Assembly (NCBI GenBank): GCA_963921825.1
Contig: OY997596.1
Location: 36,819,932 to 36,883,931, forward strand
Length of the DNA: 64,000 nucleotides
DNA from: Erodium maritimum
Lineage: Eukaryota > Streptophyta > Magnoliopsida > Geraniales > Geraniaceae
Reading direction: 5' to 3'
Part shown: in pieces, positions 22,860-31,814 of the stretch
Layout of the letters: each line of letters opens with the position of its first letter
Numbering within the stretch: the first letter of the stretch is position 1
Translations under genes and position numbers: made by a program
Notes under the pieces: model-generated
The model's input: only the letters and a program-made list of their open reading frames with translations
Databases searched by the model: none
Told to the model about the DNA's origin: nothing

Positions 22860-23260
22860 AAAGTAGTAAATTCTCAAATCCTTATATATTTTTTAGTAAA
22901 CAAAATTTGAAATATTCGCAAACAATTTGTTATATTAAATTCGTATAAATGAAACAGTCTATATTAAATCCGCAAGACCAATTGTCTATATCCGCAAACA
23001 GAAAAAACCAAATCCGCAATCGATAATCTTCAGCAGTCTACTTCTTCTTCTTCCTATTCTTACTCAGTGGGGCAGGTATTTGTATCATGGTCTTGCATTG
23101 TGTGTGAACAATATATTATATTAAATTTCATATAAATAAAAACATGTCCAGAAATGAAATTTATTAATTCGGAAAACTCAAACATCTGTATCCTCAAACA
23201 GTCTGTATTTATTCGCAAAACTTATTGTCTATATTCACAAACAGAAACATTGAAATCCAC
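22860..23260 (-). repeat. Minus-orientation motif cluster and old duplicate of the transposase 3' end
   Basis: The motif here appears mainly as its complement (TCCGCAAAC, TTCGCAAA). The stretch 23035-23110 (a short CTTCTT run followed by GGTCTTGCATTGTGTG) is a diverged duplicate of 23270-23497, the transposase 3' end, so a tandem duplication of about 240 bp has occurred. Confidence 0.65.
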
Positions 23261-23280
23261 AGTTGAAAATATACATCATT

Positions 23281-23281
23281 C

Positions 23282-23313
<32 letters not shown>

Positions 23314-26300
23314 CTTCTTCTTCTTCTTCTTCTTCTTCTTCTTCTTCTTCTTCTTCTTCTTCTTCTTCTTCTTCTTCTTCTTCTTCTTCTTCTTCTTCTT
23401 CTTCTTCTTCTTCTTCTTCTTCTTCTTCTTCTTCTTCTTCTTCTTCATATTTAGAGGGCAGGTCCTTGTGTCATGGTCTTGCATTGTGTGGCATGTAGCG
23501 CATAGCCGTTTTCGCTTGTTACTAGCATTGATTGCCTTTTCTTTATTACTGATCATTCTACTCCCAGATCGCAAGCGAGAGCCCTTGGTGTTTGTGATAT
23601 TTGGTGGCTGGACAGTGACTATTTCTGGTAATTTGATCCCTGTCACCGATGCTATGAAACTTGTTCTATTGTGTCTATTCTCATTCACTATGTCATCCAC
23701 CGTTTTCACTCTGTATCGATTTAGAGTGTCCAACAATCCTCGAATACTTGAAATTGCTGCATCTTCTGTCCCAATCATTTCAGTAAACCTGGTTTTCACT
23801 GCATCCATAACTTCATCGTCCTTCAGACTAGGACCTTCAGGTGCAACACCATTAGAAGACAATGTAGCTGTCAAGTTTGTGTCTTTACACCATCTCGGGT
23901 TTACCAGCGTCCTAGGAATCTTCTTTAACGTTGTGTTTTGCAGCGCAAAGAATATGTGAGAACATATATAGCCCGTTGTTAGAAGCTTGTTGCAATTGCA
24001 CTCAAAGTTGTTTGTACTCATCGTCCAAGTCACCCTGAATTCCTTATCATCTTTAATAATCGACGAATCCCTGACTTTATAGACAATTGTGGCATCTACG
24101 GTGTCATCCATGCCTGGCAAGCTACAGCGGTTGAGAGCGTAAACTATATGCTTTTGTATGTCAGCAAACACAGTATGTGTGTATACAGTCCAAGCATCTG
24201 CTTCAAACCACGTGTTTGTCTTCAGCACTGGATATGAATTGTAGCTGTGCATCATAAGACTGAAATGCTCATTCTTTGGTTCTCTATCACCACTCCACAC
24301 CGCCAGATCAAGTGAACAAGGTTTAGGTACTGATCTGTGAGTTGTTGATAGGCCCGGTTGGCTGATTCAGAGCTTGATGTTGTTCTCATAAACAACCCCA
24401 TCGGGAAATCCCTATGGTATGCTGGGATCCAATTGTGTCGCAGATCGAATATGCCATTGAGCCAAGTGTTGTCCTGCAAATTGAAGTCTTCAATGATGCT
24501 AGCCCACTCTTCATCAAACTCATCAGGGCCTATAAGGTTGTTGTTACTATGGAATCCAATCTTTTCTCAAAGTCTGTATCATTTGTTATACTTCCAGGCA
24601 CCTGTAACATTTTTCGTAAGATTTGTAAACTCGAACAAATAAATAATAGTAATTGACAATACTGTGGCATATGGATATTTTGTTTTCATAGATTGAGAAA
24701 ACAGACATAACAGTTTGAGAATAGATATAAACTCATCGCATAGTAGTTAACTATGAGAACCATATTAAGAATAAAACGTTTTGAGTAAACAAGCATTACA
24801 AGATGTGGATACAGAGTATATGATTTTCTTATAGAGACTGGCCTTAAGACGAATCTTTCATAATGTGCCACATGCAGAGTTTGTGCTTAGTGTCTGTCAT
24901 GACTTTAGGTATTGCAACTTTCATTGCTGGGTCTTGATCTGTCACCAGATACATTGGTTGCTTCCCATTCATCTCTTTCAGAAAAGCGTTAAACATCCAA
25001 GTGAAAGACTCGATATCCCCATGTGTTACCAGTCCCAGCCCAAAAGTCACAGATTTGTCATAGTTGTCTACTCCTGTAAACGGACAAAATGGCATCGAGT
25101 ACCTACAAAACATCAATCGTTAATAAAGAATAATGTTTAAAATTTCTTTTTCAATGAATTAGCGAATACGAGTAATACTTACTGGTTAGTCCTGTAAGTT
25201 GTGTCAAAGGAAACATTATCCCCGTAAAGATCGTAATTCTTGATAGCTATTTCATCACACCAGAATAGCTTAGTGAGGCTTCCGCTTGTGACAACATCGT
25301 ACTCATAGTAGAACTTGTTGTTGGCTACCTTCTTGTCACGGAACTGGTCAAGGATTATCTGAACATCACTTCCTCCAGTATAGGCTTTCAAGTCCCTGTG
25401 GTAGTTGAAGAAATCTTGCTTCAAAGCTCCAACATGGTTGGGGCCTCCGCGTATTTCACTGATTAGTCTGTGTGCCTTTGAGGGGCCTATTCCTAATCTC
25501 TCGCAAAAGTTCATATACTCAACATGGTTGCCTTCCATGTGTCGGTTACCTCGCATCTCATGTCTGTGCTCCGCTCCAACCATAGGGTGGTTATGACCTC
25601 CAACAAATTTTGATACTTTGTATCCTAATTCCTCCGAAACAAATGTGAACCTTATCATTGCTTCACAATTAATTCTTTGAAAGTTGCGGACTGTTTTGTT
25701 CGGGGATCTCACCCTGTTTGGAGCATACCATGTACTTTAGCTTTATGTTGTTTGTTTTATCCTTCTTCTCCGTAGACCTTCTTGTAGTGAATCCAGACAG
25801 TCTAGCGTAATTTTGGTAGAAATCTATCGCCTTATTCAGTGTCTTGAATTCCTTTCCTACAAACGGCGTTCGTTCAGGCTGGCAGGATGGCAAGTATATC
25901 CTGGTTCCTCCAGCAGAAAACAGAACAGTGTTTTGGAGATCTGATTCTGCAGTACAATCACTGTCTGTGCCTGCAGCTGATATTCATCGAAATAAGGATC
26001 AGTTTGAGGATGTAATAATTTCGGATTGCATATACAGCACACATAGAATCAGATAGTTATAATATACTCAAATTGATACAAAGGCAGTAGTATATAGTAA
26101 CAGGCAAAGTAGATTATTTATCCTTTGCGGAAATAAGCAAGTTAGTTTGCGGATACTGCACATCTAGTTTGAGAGTTTGTCATGGAGGAGATTTTATATA
26201 TTGTTTGAGAAGAAACAAATATTTTATGTCGCTAAATATCGTACAACACAAACTACTGTTTTGAGTATTTAGGCATTCTAGTTTACGGATAAAAAAACCA

Positions 26301-26406
26301 CCATGATCATGACGTTTTGGTCAACTAGAAAAACAGAATTTGCAGCGATTCTAGAAGAAAATCAATTTTGTTGAATAGATCTATACTTACATATTGTAGA
26401 TGACAT
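23281..26406 (-). pseudogene. FAR1/MULE-type transposase gene, frame-damaged
   Basis: Exon 1 is 26391-26406 (MSSTI) and intron 1 is 25977-26390 (donor T|GTAAGT, acceptor CAG|CTGCAG). Next comes a FAR1-type zinc-finger DNA-binding domain (TPFVGKEFKTLNKAIDFYQ, VGGHNHPM). A second intron is 25103-25182, and a third probably ends at 24602. The core has the MULE DDE residues: Asp in SFDTTYRTN (25203-25205), Asp in VTDQDPAM (24937-24939) and Glu in SSSESANRA (24366-24368). A SWIM zinc finger (CNCNKLLTTGYICSH, about 24000) and a zinc knuckle (CATCHTMQDHDTRTC) follow. The last 55 or so codons are lysine, from a (CTT)n run. Frame changes near 25715, 24535 and 24300 are not explained by splicing, so this copy is probably inactive. 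It likely mobilised the element. Confidence 0.85.
23284..23446 (+). repeat. (CTT)n microsatellite, about 54 units
   Basis: An uninterrupted CTT/AAG run at the 3' end of the transposase gene. On the minus strand it encodes a lysine tail of about 54 residues before the stop. Long pure runs mutate quickly, so the length is probably variable between individuals. Confidence 0.95.
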
Positions 26407-27149
26407 CTCGATTTGTGTATTGGTTGATGTGATAAAATCCGACGATATCAATCAATATCTCAGGCGATCTCTGTTGCGATTTCCGACGATCTCACGGTGC
26501 GATCTGTCGGTGCGATCTCAGGTGCGATCTGAGTTTTTTTTTTGGAATCAAGTTTCGAAGAATCATAGTTTTTTTAACCTAGTCCGTGATTTGGATTTCT
26601 TCGAGAAAACTCCGATCTAGGGTTGATACTTGGAAAAATCGTAGAGATTTTTTCGAGAGACTTTCTAACTCGGTGTTTGATTCGATTTTTGATTTGTTGT
26701 TTAGGAACTTTCCGTTTTTGAATTTCGAGGTTTTATAGAGGAAGTTGGGGTAAATTCGCACGCTAATCTAGGACCGTCGATATATTATTCGCAATGGACG
26801 AACCCGATTCAGTTTTGAAAGTTCAATCGAAACATTTTATTTTATTAGCGAATAGATTCTTTGCGTATATTTCATATTTAGTTTGCGGATTTTTAATGTC
26901 AAGTTTGCGGATATTTCAGAACTAGTTTGCGGATATTTCATATCTAGTTTGCGGATTGTTTATTTACAGTTTACGGATACTGTCAGTCATGTTGAGAATA
27001 CAGAAAGCATGGTTTGAGAAAATACAACATCTAGTTTGATAATATTCATAGATTCATTAGGAAAAGATGGTGTGTGAAACACCAAACAAAAACATAAAAG
27101 ACGACATGCATGAAAAACTAGATACCACCAATCTTCGTCTAGATGTGGC
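26407..27149. other. Transposase 5' region and motif cluster
   Basis: The first 350 bases upstream of the transposase exon contain GCGATCT-type repeats (about 26468-26530), likely leader or promoter. From about 26850 to 27030 follow two exact TTTGCGGATA copies (near 26907 and 26930), two TTTGCGGATT and further TTTGAGAA variants. No gene is seen. Confidence 0.55.
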
Positions 27150-27419
27150 TTAGGAATCTACAGTTATTTTTCCGAGGAATTCTTGATACTCCCTCATTTT
27201 CTCAAGCATGCGTTCTTTCGAAGCTCTTTCTTCTGTGTTCCAGGTAAGGTTTTCGTCCGTTTCGATTTCAGCCAGGAGCTTGACCACCTGCGCATCCATC
27301 ATCAGCATATTGTATTGGATTTTTGTGAACTTGAGCTTCCATAAATGGTGGATGGAAGCCAAACGCCTGTCTTCATCCTCTGCATTCATGCGAGCCCATT
27401 CAGCATTCATAGAGGCCAT
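27150..27419 (-). CDS. Small helical protein C (89 aa)
   Basis: The ORF has 89 codons and starts MASMNAEWARMNAEDEDRR. It is predicted largely helical. The segment KFTKIQYNMLMMDAQVVKL aligns with KLALIQCHFFLMEEKVVNL of A2, followed by a Glu-rich second helix (EERASKERMLEKMREYQEFL) like the A2 tail. The DMS motif is not conserved here. A TATAAATA box lies about 65 bp upstream (27481-27488). Function unknown. There is no adjacent acidic partner. Confidence 0.65.
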   Translation of the reverse strand: MASMNAEWARMNAEDEDRRLASIHHLWKLKFTKIQYNMLMMDAQVVKLLAEIETDENLTWNTEERASKERMLEKMREYQEFLGKITVDS

Positions 27420-27480
27420 TTTTGTTGCTTTTTTTGAGTTGAAGAGTGAAAGATGTGTGAAAGTAGTTACTCAGTAGTGG

Positions 27481-27488
27481 TATTTATA
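27481..27488 (-). promoter_or_regulatory. TATA-like box of helical gene C
   Basis: TATAAATA on the minus strand, about 62 bp upstream of the ATG at 27419, in the same TATAAATACC context as A1 and A2. Confidence 0.6.
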
Positions 27489-27736
27489 GCAATGGTCCTA
27501 GGAGGTATTATTGTAATCTTGGACAAAGTAATGGAGTTAGTGGGTAGTAACTTTTCAAGGTCAGAATATCAAGTGTTTTATCCAAGACTGACGATTTGTA
27601 TTTCTTATGTATTAAATTTTCAAACAATTATAAAATTATCCTCAAAACAAAAATCATTGGCTCTTTCTAGTATACAGTCGTGTCTTGACACGCGTCACTT
27701 CCAAACCTCACTAGTGTCTAATCAGTATCTTTGGTA

Positions 27737-28015
27737 AATCTCTCTCAAGCCACACGAAATATTTTCTCAAATATTAAACAAGAACTAATTATGATGTTTG
27801 CTTTTGTGACTTTACGAGTTTGAGAATACAAGGTATCTTGTTTGCGGAACCATTGTGTACATTTTGCAAACTAGGAATCTCTCTCGAGCCACACGAAATA
27901 TTTTCTCAAATATTAAAGAAGAACGAAATATGATGTTTGCGTTAGTGGCTTTACGAGTTTGAGAAAACAAGGTATCTTGTTTGCGGGACGATTGTATACA
28001 TTTTGCAAACTAGGT
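27737..28015 (+). repeat. Tandem duplication of about 137 bp with motif variants
   Basis: Two tandem units begin at AATCTCTCTC(A/G)AGCCACACG (about 27737 and 27871). Each contains TTTGAGAA and TTTGCGG variants and ends TTTTGCAAACTAGG. No gene is present between helical genes C and D. Confidence 0.75.
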
Positions 28016-28184
28016 AGTATAGTGTAATATATTGTGCAAATTTTTGTGCATATTTACTTAAACAAAAAGCTTTTTATTGATTCATCTGTAGTCAGGAAGA
28101 ATAACAAAAATAACGACTTCAAATAGAAGAACCAAAAGCCAACACAAAAGACATCAAAACAGAAGGGAAAGTTCATGCAATCCC

Positions 28185-28451
28185 TTAGATGCCCTCTTGT
28201 ACAACGCTTCCAATTATAGTCTTATACAACACGAGTGTCTTCCTCGTGCTCTTCACGCACTCCTTGTGTTCTTCATCCGCGTTGGATATGTCTTCTTCAT
28301 ACAATTCAACCATCAGATTGACCACCCTGTCATGTGCTATCATCAAATGGGACTTGATGATAGACATCTTCAGATGTCGAAGCTCACGCATGGACCCATG
28401 ATGTTCTTTGTCTAGAACTTCCATTTTGAGTTTTTTTGATGATGATTCCAT
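28185..28451 (-). CDS. Small helical protein D (88 aa)
   Basis: The ORF has 88 codons and starts MESSSKKLKMEVLDKEHHG. The segment KMSIIKSHLMIAHDRVVNL matches the A2 helix, and EEDISNADEEHKE matches VLDMSN followed by a charged stretch. It is divergent from the acidic gene at 29037 across 585 bp, the same layout as A2 with its acidic partner. A TATA-like TAAATATA lies about 72 bp upstream (28523-28530). Function unknown. Confidence 0.7.
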   Translation of the reverse strand: MESSSKKLKMEVLDKEHHGSMRELRHLKMSIIKSHLMIAHDRVVNLMVELYEEDISNADEEHKECVKSTRKTLVLYKTIIGSVVQEGI

Positions 28452-28522
28452 TTTCGTATGTATGATCTAATAATTCAGAAGAGATGTGAGTGTGAATAAT
28501 TTTTTATCGGTGATAGAGGGGG

Positions 28523-28530
28523 TATATTTA
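28523..28530 (-). promoter_or_regulatory. TATA-like box of helical gene D
   Basis: TAAATATA on the minus strand, about 72 bp upstream of the ATG at 28451. Confidence 0.55.
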
Positions 28531-29036
28531 TAGGGGTATTGATTTAGAGTATTTGGTGGGACACGTGCCAAGCACGCACATAATGTGATGAAAGCACATT
28601 TTTGCAAATAGAATGTCCATTATTCGCAAAACATCATTCTCATTTCCGCAAACTGGTAAACCATTTTACGTAAAACAAAATGATTATTTCCCCAAACTAG
28701 AATTTTGTATTTTCAGAATATTAATTTCCGAAATTCAACAGGTTAGAACACGTGTCAAGCATGCAGTAAAAAGTAAGGTAATCATGATTTTAATTTTTAA
28801 TCTGAATACACGCAACCGTCGTTTCATTTTTGATCTGACTACAACCGCCTTTTCATTTCGCCTTTTCATTTCAATATCTTATGTCATCATTACAAAAATC
28901 TCTTCGCGCCAAACGAAAAGCTTCCCAAATTAATGGCGTCGTTCCATTTCCCCAAATTTTTTGATACCCTTTTGATATCTTTATATTTAAACACAAATCA
29001 ACTATTTTCTCATCATCCCTATCGTAGTAGGTACTC
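28531..29036. promoter_or_regulatory. Divergent region between helical gene D and long acidic gene
   Basis: Contains motif variants as complements (TTCGCAAAA, TCCGCAAAC near 28620-28650), a CACGTG G-box at 28749-28754 and a TATATTTAA box near 28981 for the plus-strand gene. Short blocks are shared with the A2/acidic intergenic region. Confidence 0.5.
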
Positions 29037-29669
29037 ATGTCATCATCTCCCAAGTCTCCATCTATTCTGTATTTTAACAGTGATGGAGACAAATGGCAAT
29101 CTTTCGAATGCAAGTCTCCACCATCACAAATCTTCAGTAGTGATGATGACGACGACGACGTCTGTTCAAAGAGGCGCAGGCTGAATCCTTCCTCCTCCTC
29201 CTCCTCCTCCTCTGATGATGATGACCCTCTCATCAATGAGTACGACATTCCTCAACCGAGGGATCCTGATTATGAATCACCGCCGGATGAAGATGAAGAT
29301 GAAGAGGACAATGAGGAAGAAGATGAAGAATAAGAGGAGAATGAGGAAGAAGATGAAGAGGATGAAGAGGAGAATGAGGAGGAAGGAGATGCAGAGTTTG
29401 AACCAGAAAAAGAAGAACCTCCAACCACACCTGCTCCCGCACCGGTTGCCGCACCTGCTCCCGCAGAGGATGATGAAGAAGACAGTTGTTATGTTGATGA
29501 AGATTGGCTGGATGATGATGAAGAAGATGTCCATGCAGAGGATGATGAAGAAGGGCAAGAGGGAGAAGAGGAAGAAGAAGACAACATAGACCCATATGGG
29601 GAGGATCCTGAGGAAGGAGTTGTTGAAGATGAAGAAGATTTCTGGGATGATGATGATGATGATGCTTAA
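29037..29669 (+). pseudogene. Long acidic protein gene with one internal stop
   Basis: It opens MSSSPKSPSILYFNSDG and carries a DDDDDD-x-CSKRRRL patch like the 103-aa protein, a serine run, then an Asp/Glu-rich region. TAA occurs at 29331-29333, but the same frame continues to TAA 29667-29669 with matching acidic composition (PAPAPVAAPAPAEDDEEDS, then a final run of Asp). So the gene was about 210 codons and has one nonsense change, or ends early at 98 aa. Both versions keep the basic patch. It pairs divergently with helical gene D. Confidence 0.65.
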
Positions 29670-29739
29670 TTACTGTAGTTTTTTAATTTTCTTTTTTGTG
29701 GAAAGTAAATATTTCAACATATGAAATCAATCATGTTTA

Positions 29740-29900
29740 AGCTTATTTTTGGTTTGTGGATACAGTTGTTTTCGTTTGCAAATACAAGAACCCCAGTTTG
29801 CGTATATAATCATTCCAGTTTGCAAAAAAGTAAACCAAAATGAAAGCCTTTTGCGGATATCGACATAATAGTTTGCGGATGAAGAATAAATCGTTTGCAG
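29740..29900 (+). repeat. TTTGCGGATA motif cluster
   Basis: One exact copy (near 29850) plus TTTGCGGATG, TTTGCGTATA and TTTGCAAATA variants between the long acidic gene and helical gene E. Confidence 0.65.
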
Positions 29901-30037
29901 AAAAGCTAAATAGAGCAAATGACATTTATCGGAAATCTTTTCATTCATAACACATGTGGAACAAAAGAGCACCATACAAAAAAAAGTAGAAGAAAGCCAT
30001 CTTCTTCTAGGTCGTTCATTGACGCTTTGGTACCCAA

Positions 30038-30352
30038 CTATAACATACCTATAGCACGATCCAGTGCCCTGTTAACTTCTGTCACTCTGGACAAGAGGTC
30101 TTTGGGTATAGTTATGTAGTCACATGACATGTCGTTATCGGCGATTTTGGCGGTCTCAACCACAAGAAGATGGATATCAAGTTTTGCCTCCAGCATCATC
30201 ACCTTTAAGTTCTTGTGCTTCATTGTGACCTTCTCAACATTGAGAAGAATGTTGTATTTTGCGAATATGACATCTCCCCTCTTCAGCAGCTCTTCCTTTG
30301 TTAGAAGATCGATGTTCGTGCTCTTACCCTTCTCGGTGTTGCAAGCATCCAT
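30038..30352 (-). CDS. Small helical protein E (104 aa)
   Basis: The ORF has 104 codons and starts MDACNTEKGKSTNIDLLTK. A helical body (VEKVTMKHKNLKVMMLEAKL) is followed by DNDMSCDYITI and LLSRVTEVNRALDRAIGML. The last 40 residues resemble protein B (TRKITEVILAVNKAMKLVV), so B and E form a subgroup. The DMS motif links them to A1, A2 and D. A TATATATA box lies about 80 bp upstream (30429-30436). Function unknown. Confidence 0.7.
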   Translation of the reverse strand: MDACNTEKGKSTNIDLLTKEELLKRGDVIFAKYNILLNVEKVTMKHKNLKVMMLEAKLDIHLLVVETAKIADNDMSCDYITIPKDLLSRVTEVNRALDRAIGML

Positions 30353-30428
30353 GGTTTAAAATTGGGAGAGATGTGAGGTTTGCTAAGAGTTGATGTTGAG
30401 TTTATGTTTTGTTTGCACAGTTTTTCTG

Positions 30429-30436
30429 TATATATA
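30429..30436 (-). promoter_or_regulatory. TATA box of helical gene E
   Basis: TATATATA on the minus strand, 77-84 bp upstream of the ATG at 30352, in a TATATATAGGC context as for gene B. Confidence 0.6.
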
Positions 30437-30499
30437 GGCAAAATGTAGGGTTTAGTTGGATTGGTGGGTCACTAAACATGTTTAATCTTTAATTGTTTC

Positions 30500-31135
30500 A
30501 TCTGTATCTCATATGAGGATATAGTTTTTTCCGTTTGCGGATAACGATATAATCTTCTGCGGGTGACTAACAAATCGTTTGTGGATAAGCTAAAGAGGAC
30601 AAATCCGTTTTTTATATTTAGTTTGCAGAATTGTTTTATGAGGATACAGTTAATGTCGTTTGCGAATAGAGGAATCCCAGTTTGCGAAAGTTGACAGAAT
30701 ACCAAGAAAAACATTTTCCTTTGTAACATAGGTTGAACAAAAGAGGAGCGTACATAGGGTGTTTTTTGAGGTTTTATTTTTTATTGTTTGAGAATATAAT
30801 GGAATCTAGACCAACTAAACCAAAATGAAATCTGTTTGCTGATATTGATATATCCGTTTGCGGATAAAGAACAAATTGTTTACAGTTACACTAAAGAGGT
30901 CAAATGATAGGCAAGGAAAGCAGACATAATTTTTTTTTTTATTATACTGCTATTATTTTTTGCATATATAGAAGAATTTGTTTGAGGATCAAAATTTTCT
31001 AATTTTTTTTCAGTTTAAAACGACAAGCATTGTGTTTATCAGTTTTTATTTACGACAATTTGGTCTAAATTAAAATCTCAGAAGAACAGGCTTAGATTGC
31101 GGATATAATTATTCTGTTTTGCGAGAGAATCTGGG
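30500..31135 (+). repeat. Right-end motif clusters of the giant MULE
   Basis: Exact TTTGCGGATA near 30534 and 30855, with variants (TTTGCGAATA, TTTGCAGAA, TTTGAGAATA, ATTGCGGATA) scattered from 30535 to 31110. No gene is seen. The region leads into the right terminal repeat. Confidence 0.65.
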
Positions 31136-31244
31136 CCGCGCGCGTAATTAAAAATGGTAAATTCCATTTTTGCCCCTGAGAAGAGGCGTGTGGCCCAGAA
31201 TTGGTTTAGCTCTGAGCCGTAGATCGCGCGCGCTGCTGATAGAT

Positions 31245-31307
31245 AGACGGTCCTGATGCAGTTCGCAGGTTCGCATATTACAGGTGGTTCGCACCTGATA
31301 ACGTCCC
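31245..31307 (-). repeat. Right terminal inverted repeat of the giant MULE
   Basis: Read on the minus strand it begins GGGACGTTATCAGG and carries the same dyad CAGGTGCGAACCACCTG (31281-31297), then TGCGAACCTGCGAACTGC and GGACCGTC, matching the left end. Just inside lies a GC-rich stretch with several CGCG runs (31134-31235), as is common in subterminal MULE regions. Confidence 0.85.
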
Positions 31308-31530
31308 TATATATATATATATATATATATAAAGTGATTTTTAAATAATTTTTTTAAAAATAATTATTGAAGTGTAGTTGAGGGAACTTTCGTCATTTTA
31401 GCTGACGGAGGGGTTTCTAGTTACAAGTTGTAACTTCATGGTATGCATCGGTAGTTTTTGAACTTTAGGGTAAGCATCGGTTAAACCTGCCAACTTAAGG
31501 GTATGCATTTGTAGTTCAGCCTAAATTATA

Positions 31531-31814
31531 TTGGATCTGGGAGCAGTATCAAAGTATCGTTTTGCGTATTCTCATGCTGACACATTCTTCATCGCAGTTT
31601 ATATGCGAGATCCAAACGACGGGGCTAGCCTTCACCAAAGACAGTTTCATCCTTCAATGATAAATAAGCAAATTTTATATATTTTTCAGAACAAATAATG
31701 TAATTTCGTATTATCTTTCGCAATCATATAATTCTATGACAGCCAATGAACAATTCGTACCCAAAATGGAGACAAAAGCTAATAGCTTACAAAGAATACA
31801 AGAATAGTAGTAAA
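31531..31814. other. Interval between mobile nest and GT47 gene
   Basis: AT-rich sequence, probably the 3' untranslated and downstream region of the minus-strand GT47 gene. Possible AATAAA-type signals on the minus strand are not distinctive. Confidence 0.4.

Larger units (their letters stand above)
998..31307. mobile_element. Giant gene-carrying Mutator-like element (MULE)
   Basis: The ends form terminal inverted repeats (998-1061 and 31245-31307) that agree at most positions, sharing CAGGTGCGAACCACCTG and TGCGAACCTGCG. The flanks are (TA)n, so a 9-bp duplication fits but its phase cannot be fixed. The element spans 30.3 kb, or about 18.8 kb after subtracting the nested gypsy element. Cargo, left to right: Ulp1-like protease (+), helical gene A1 (-, split), truncated acidic gene (+), helical A2 (-), acidic gene (+), helical B (-), FAR1/MULE transposase (-), helical C (-), helical D (-), acidic gene (+), helical E (-). 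Noncoding parts carry the TTTGCGGATA motif. Ulp1-carrying MULEs are known in plants (for example CUMULE in melon and Kaonashi in rice). I know of none described with this set of small genes, but could not search. Confidence 0.85.
674..31521. mobile_element. Outer palindromic Mutator-type MITE, split by the giant MULE
   Basis: The arms 674 to about 997 and about 31308-31521 are inverted copies of one another over roughly 200 bases, both built from reiterations of GCATACCCTGAAGTT-like units and a CAGCTAAAATGA segment. The left arm holds an extra internal duplication of about 100 bases (about 746-845 repeated from 846). Immediately outside lie TAAGTTATA (665-673) and TAAATTATA (31522-31530), a 9-bp target duplication with one mismatch, typical of the Mutator superfamily. 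With the inner element removed it would be a MITE of about 0.55 kb without coding capacity. Its centre was probably a TA-repeat, which the giant MULE used as its target. Confidence 0.85.

Noticed and set aside
23154-23498. Poly-Ser and poly-Leu frames on the plus strand
   Set aside because: They are read-outs of the CTT microsatellite.
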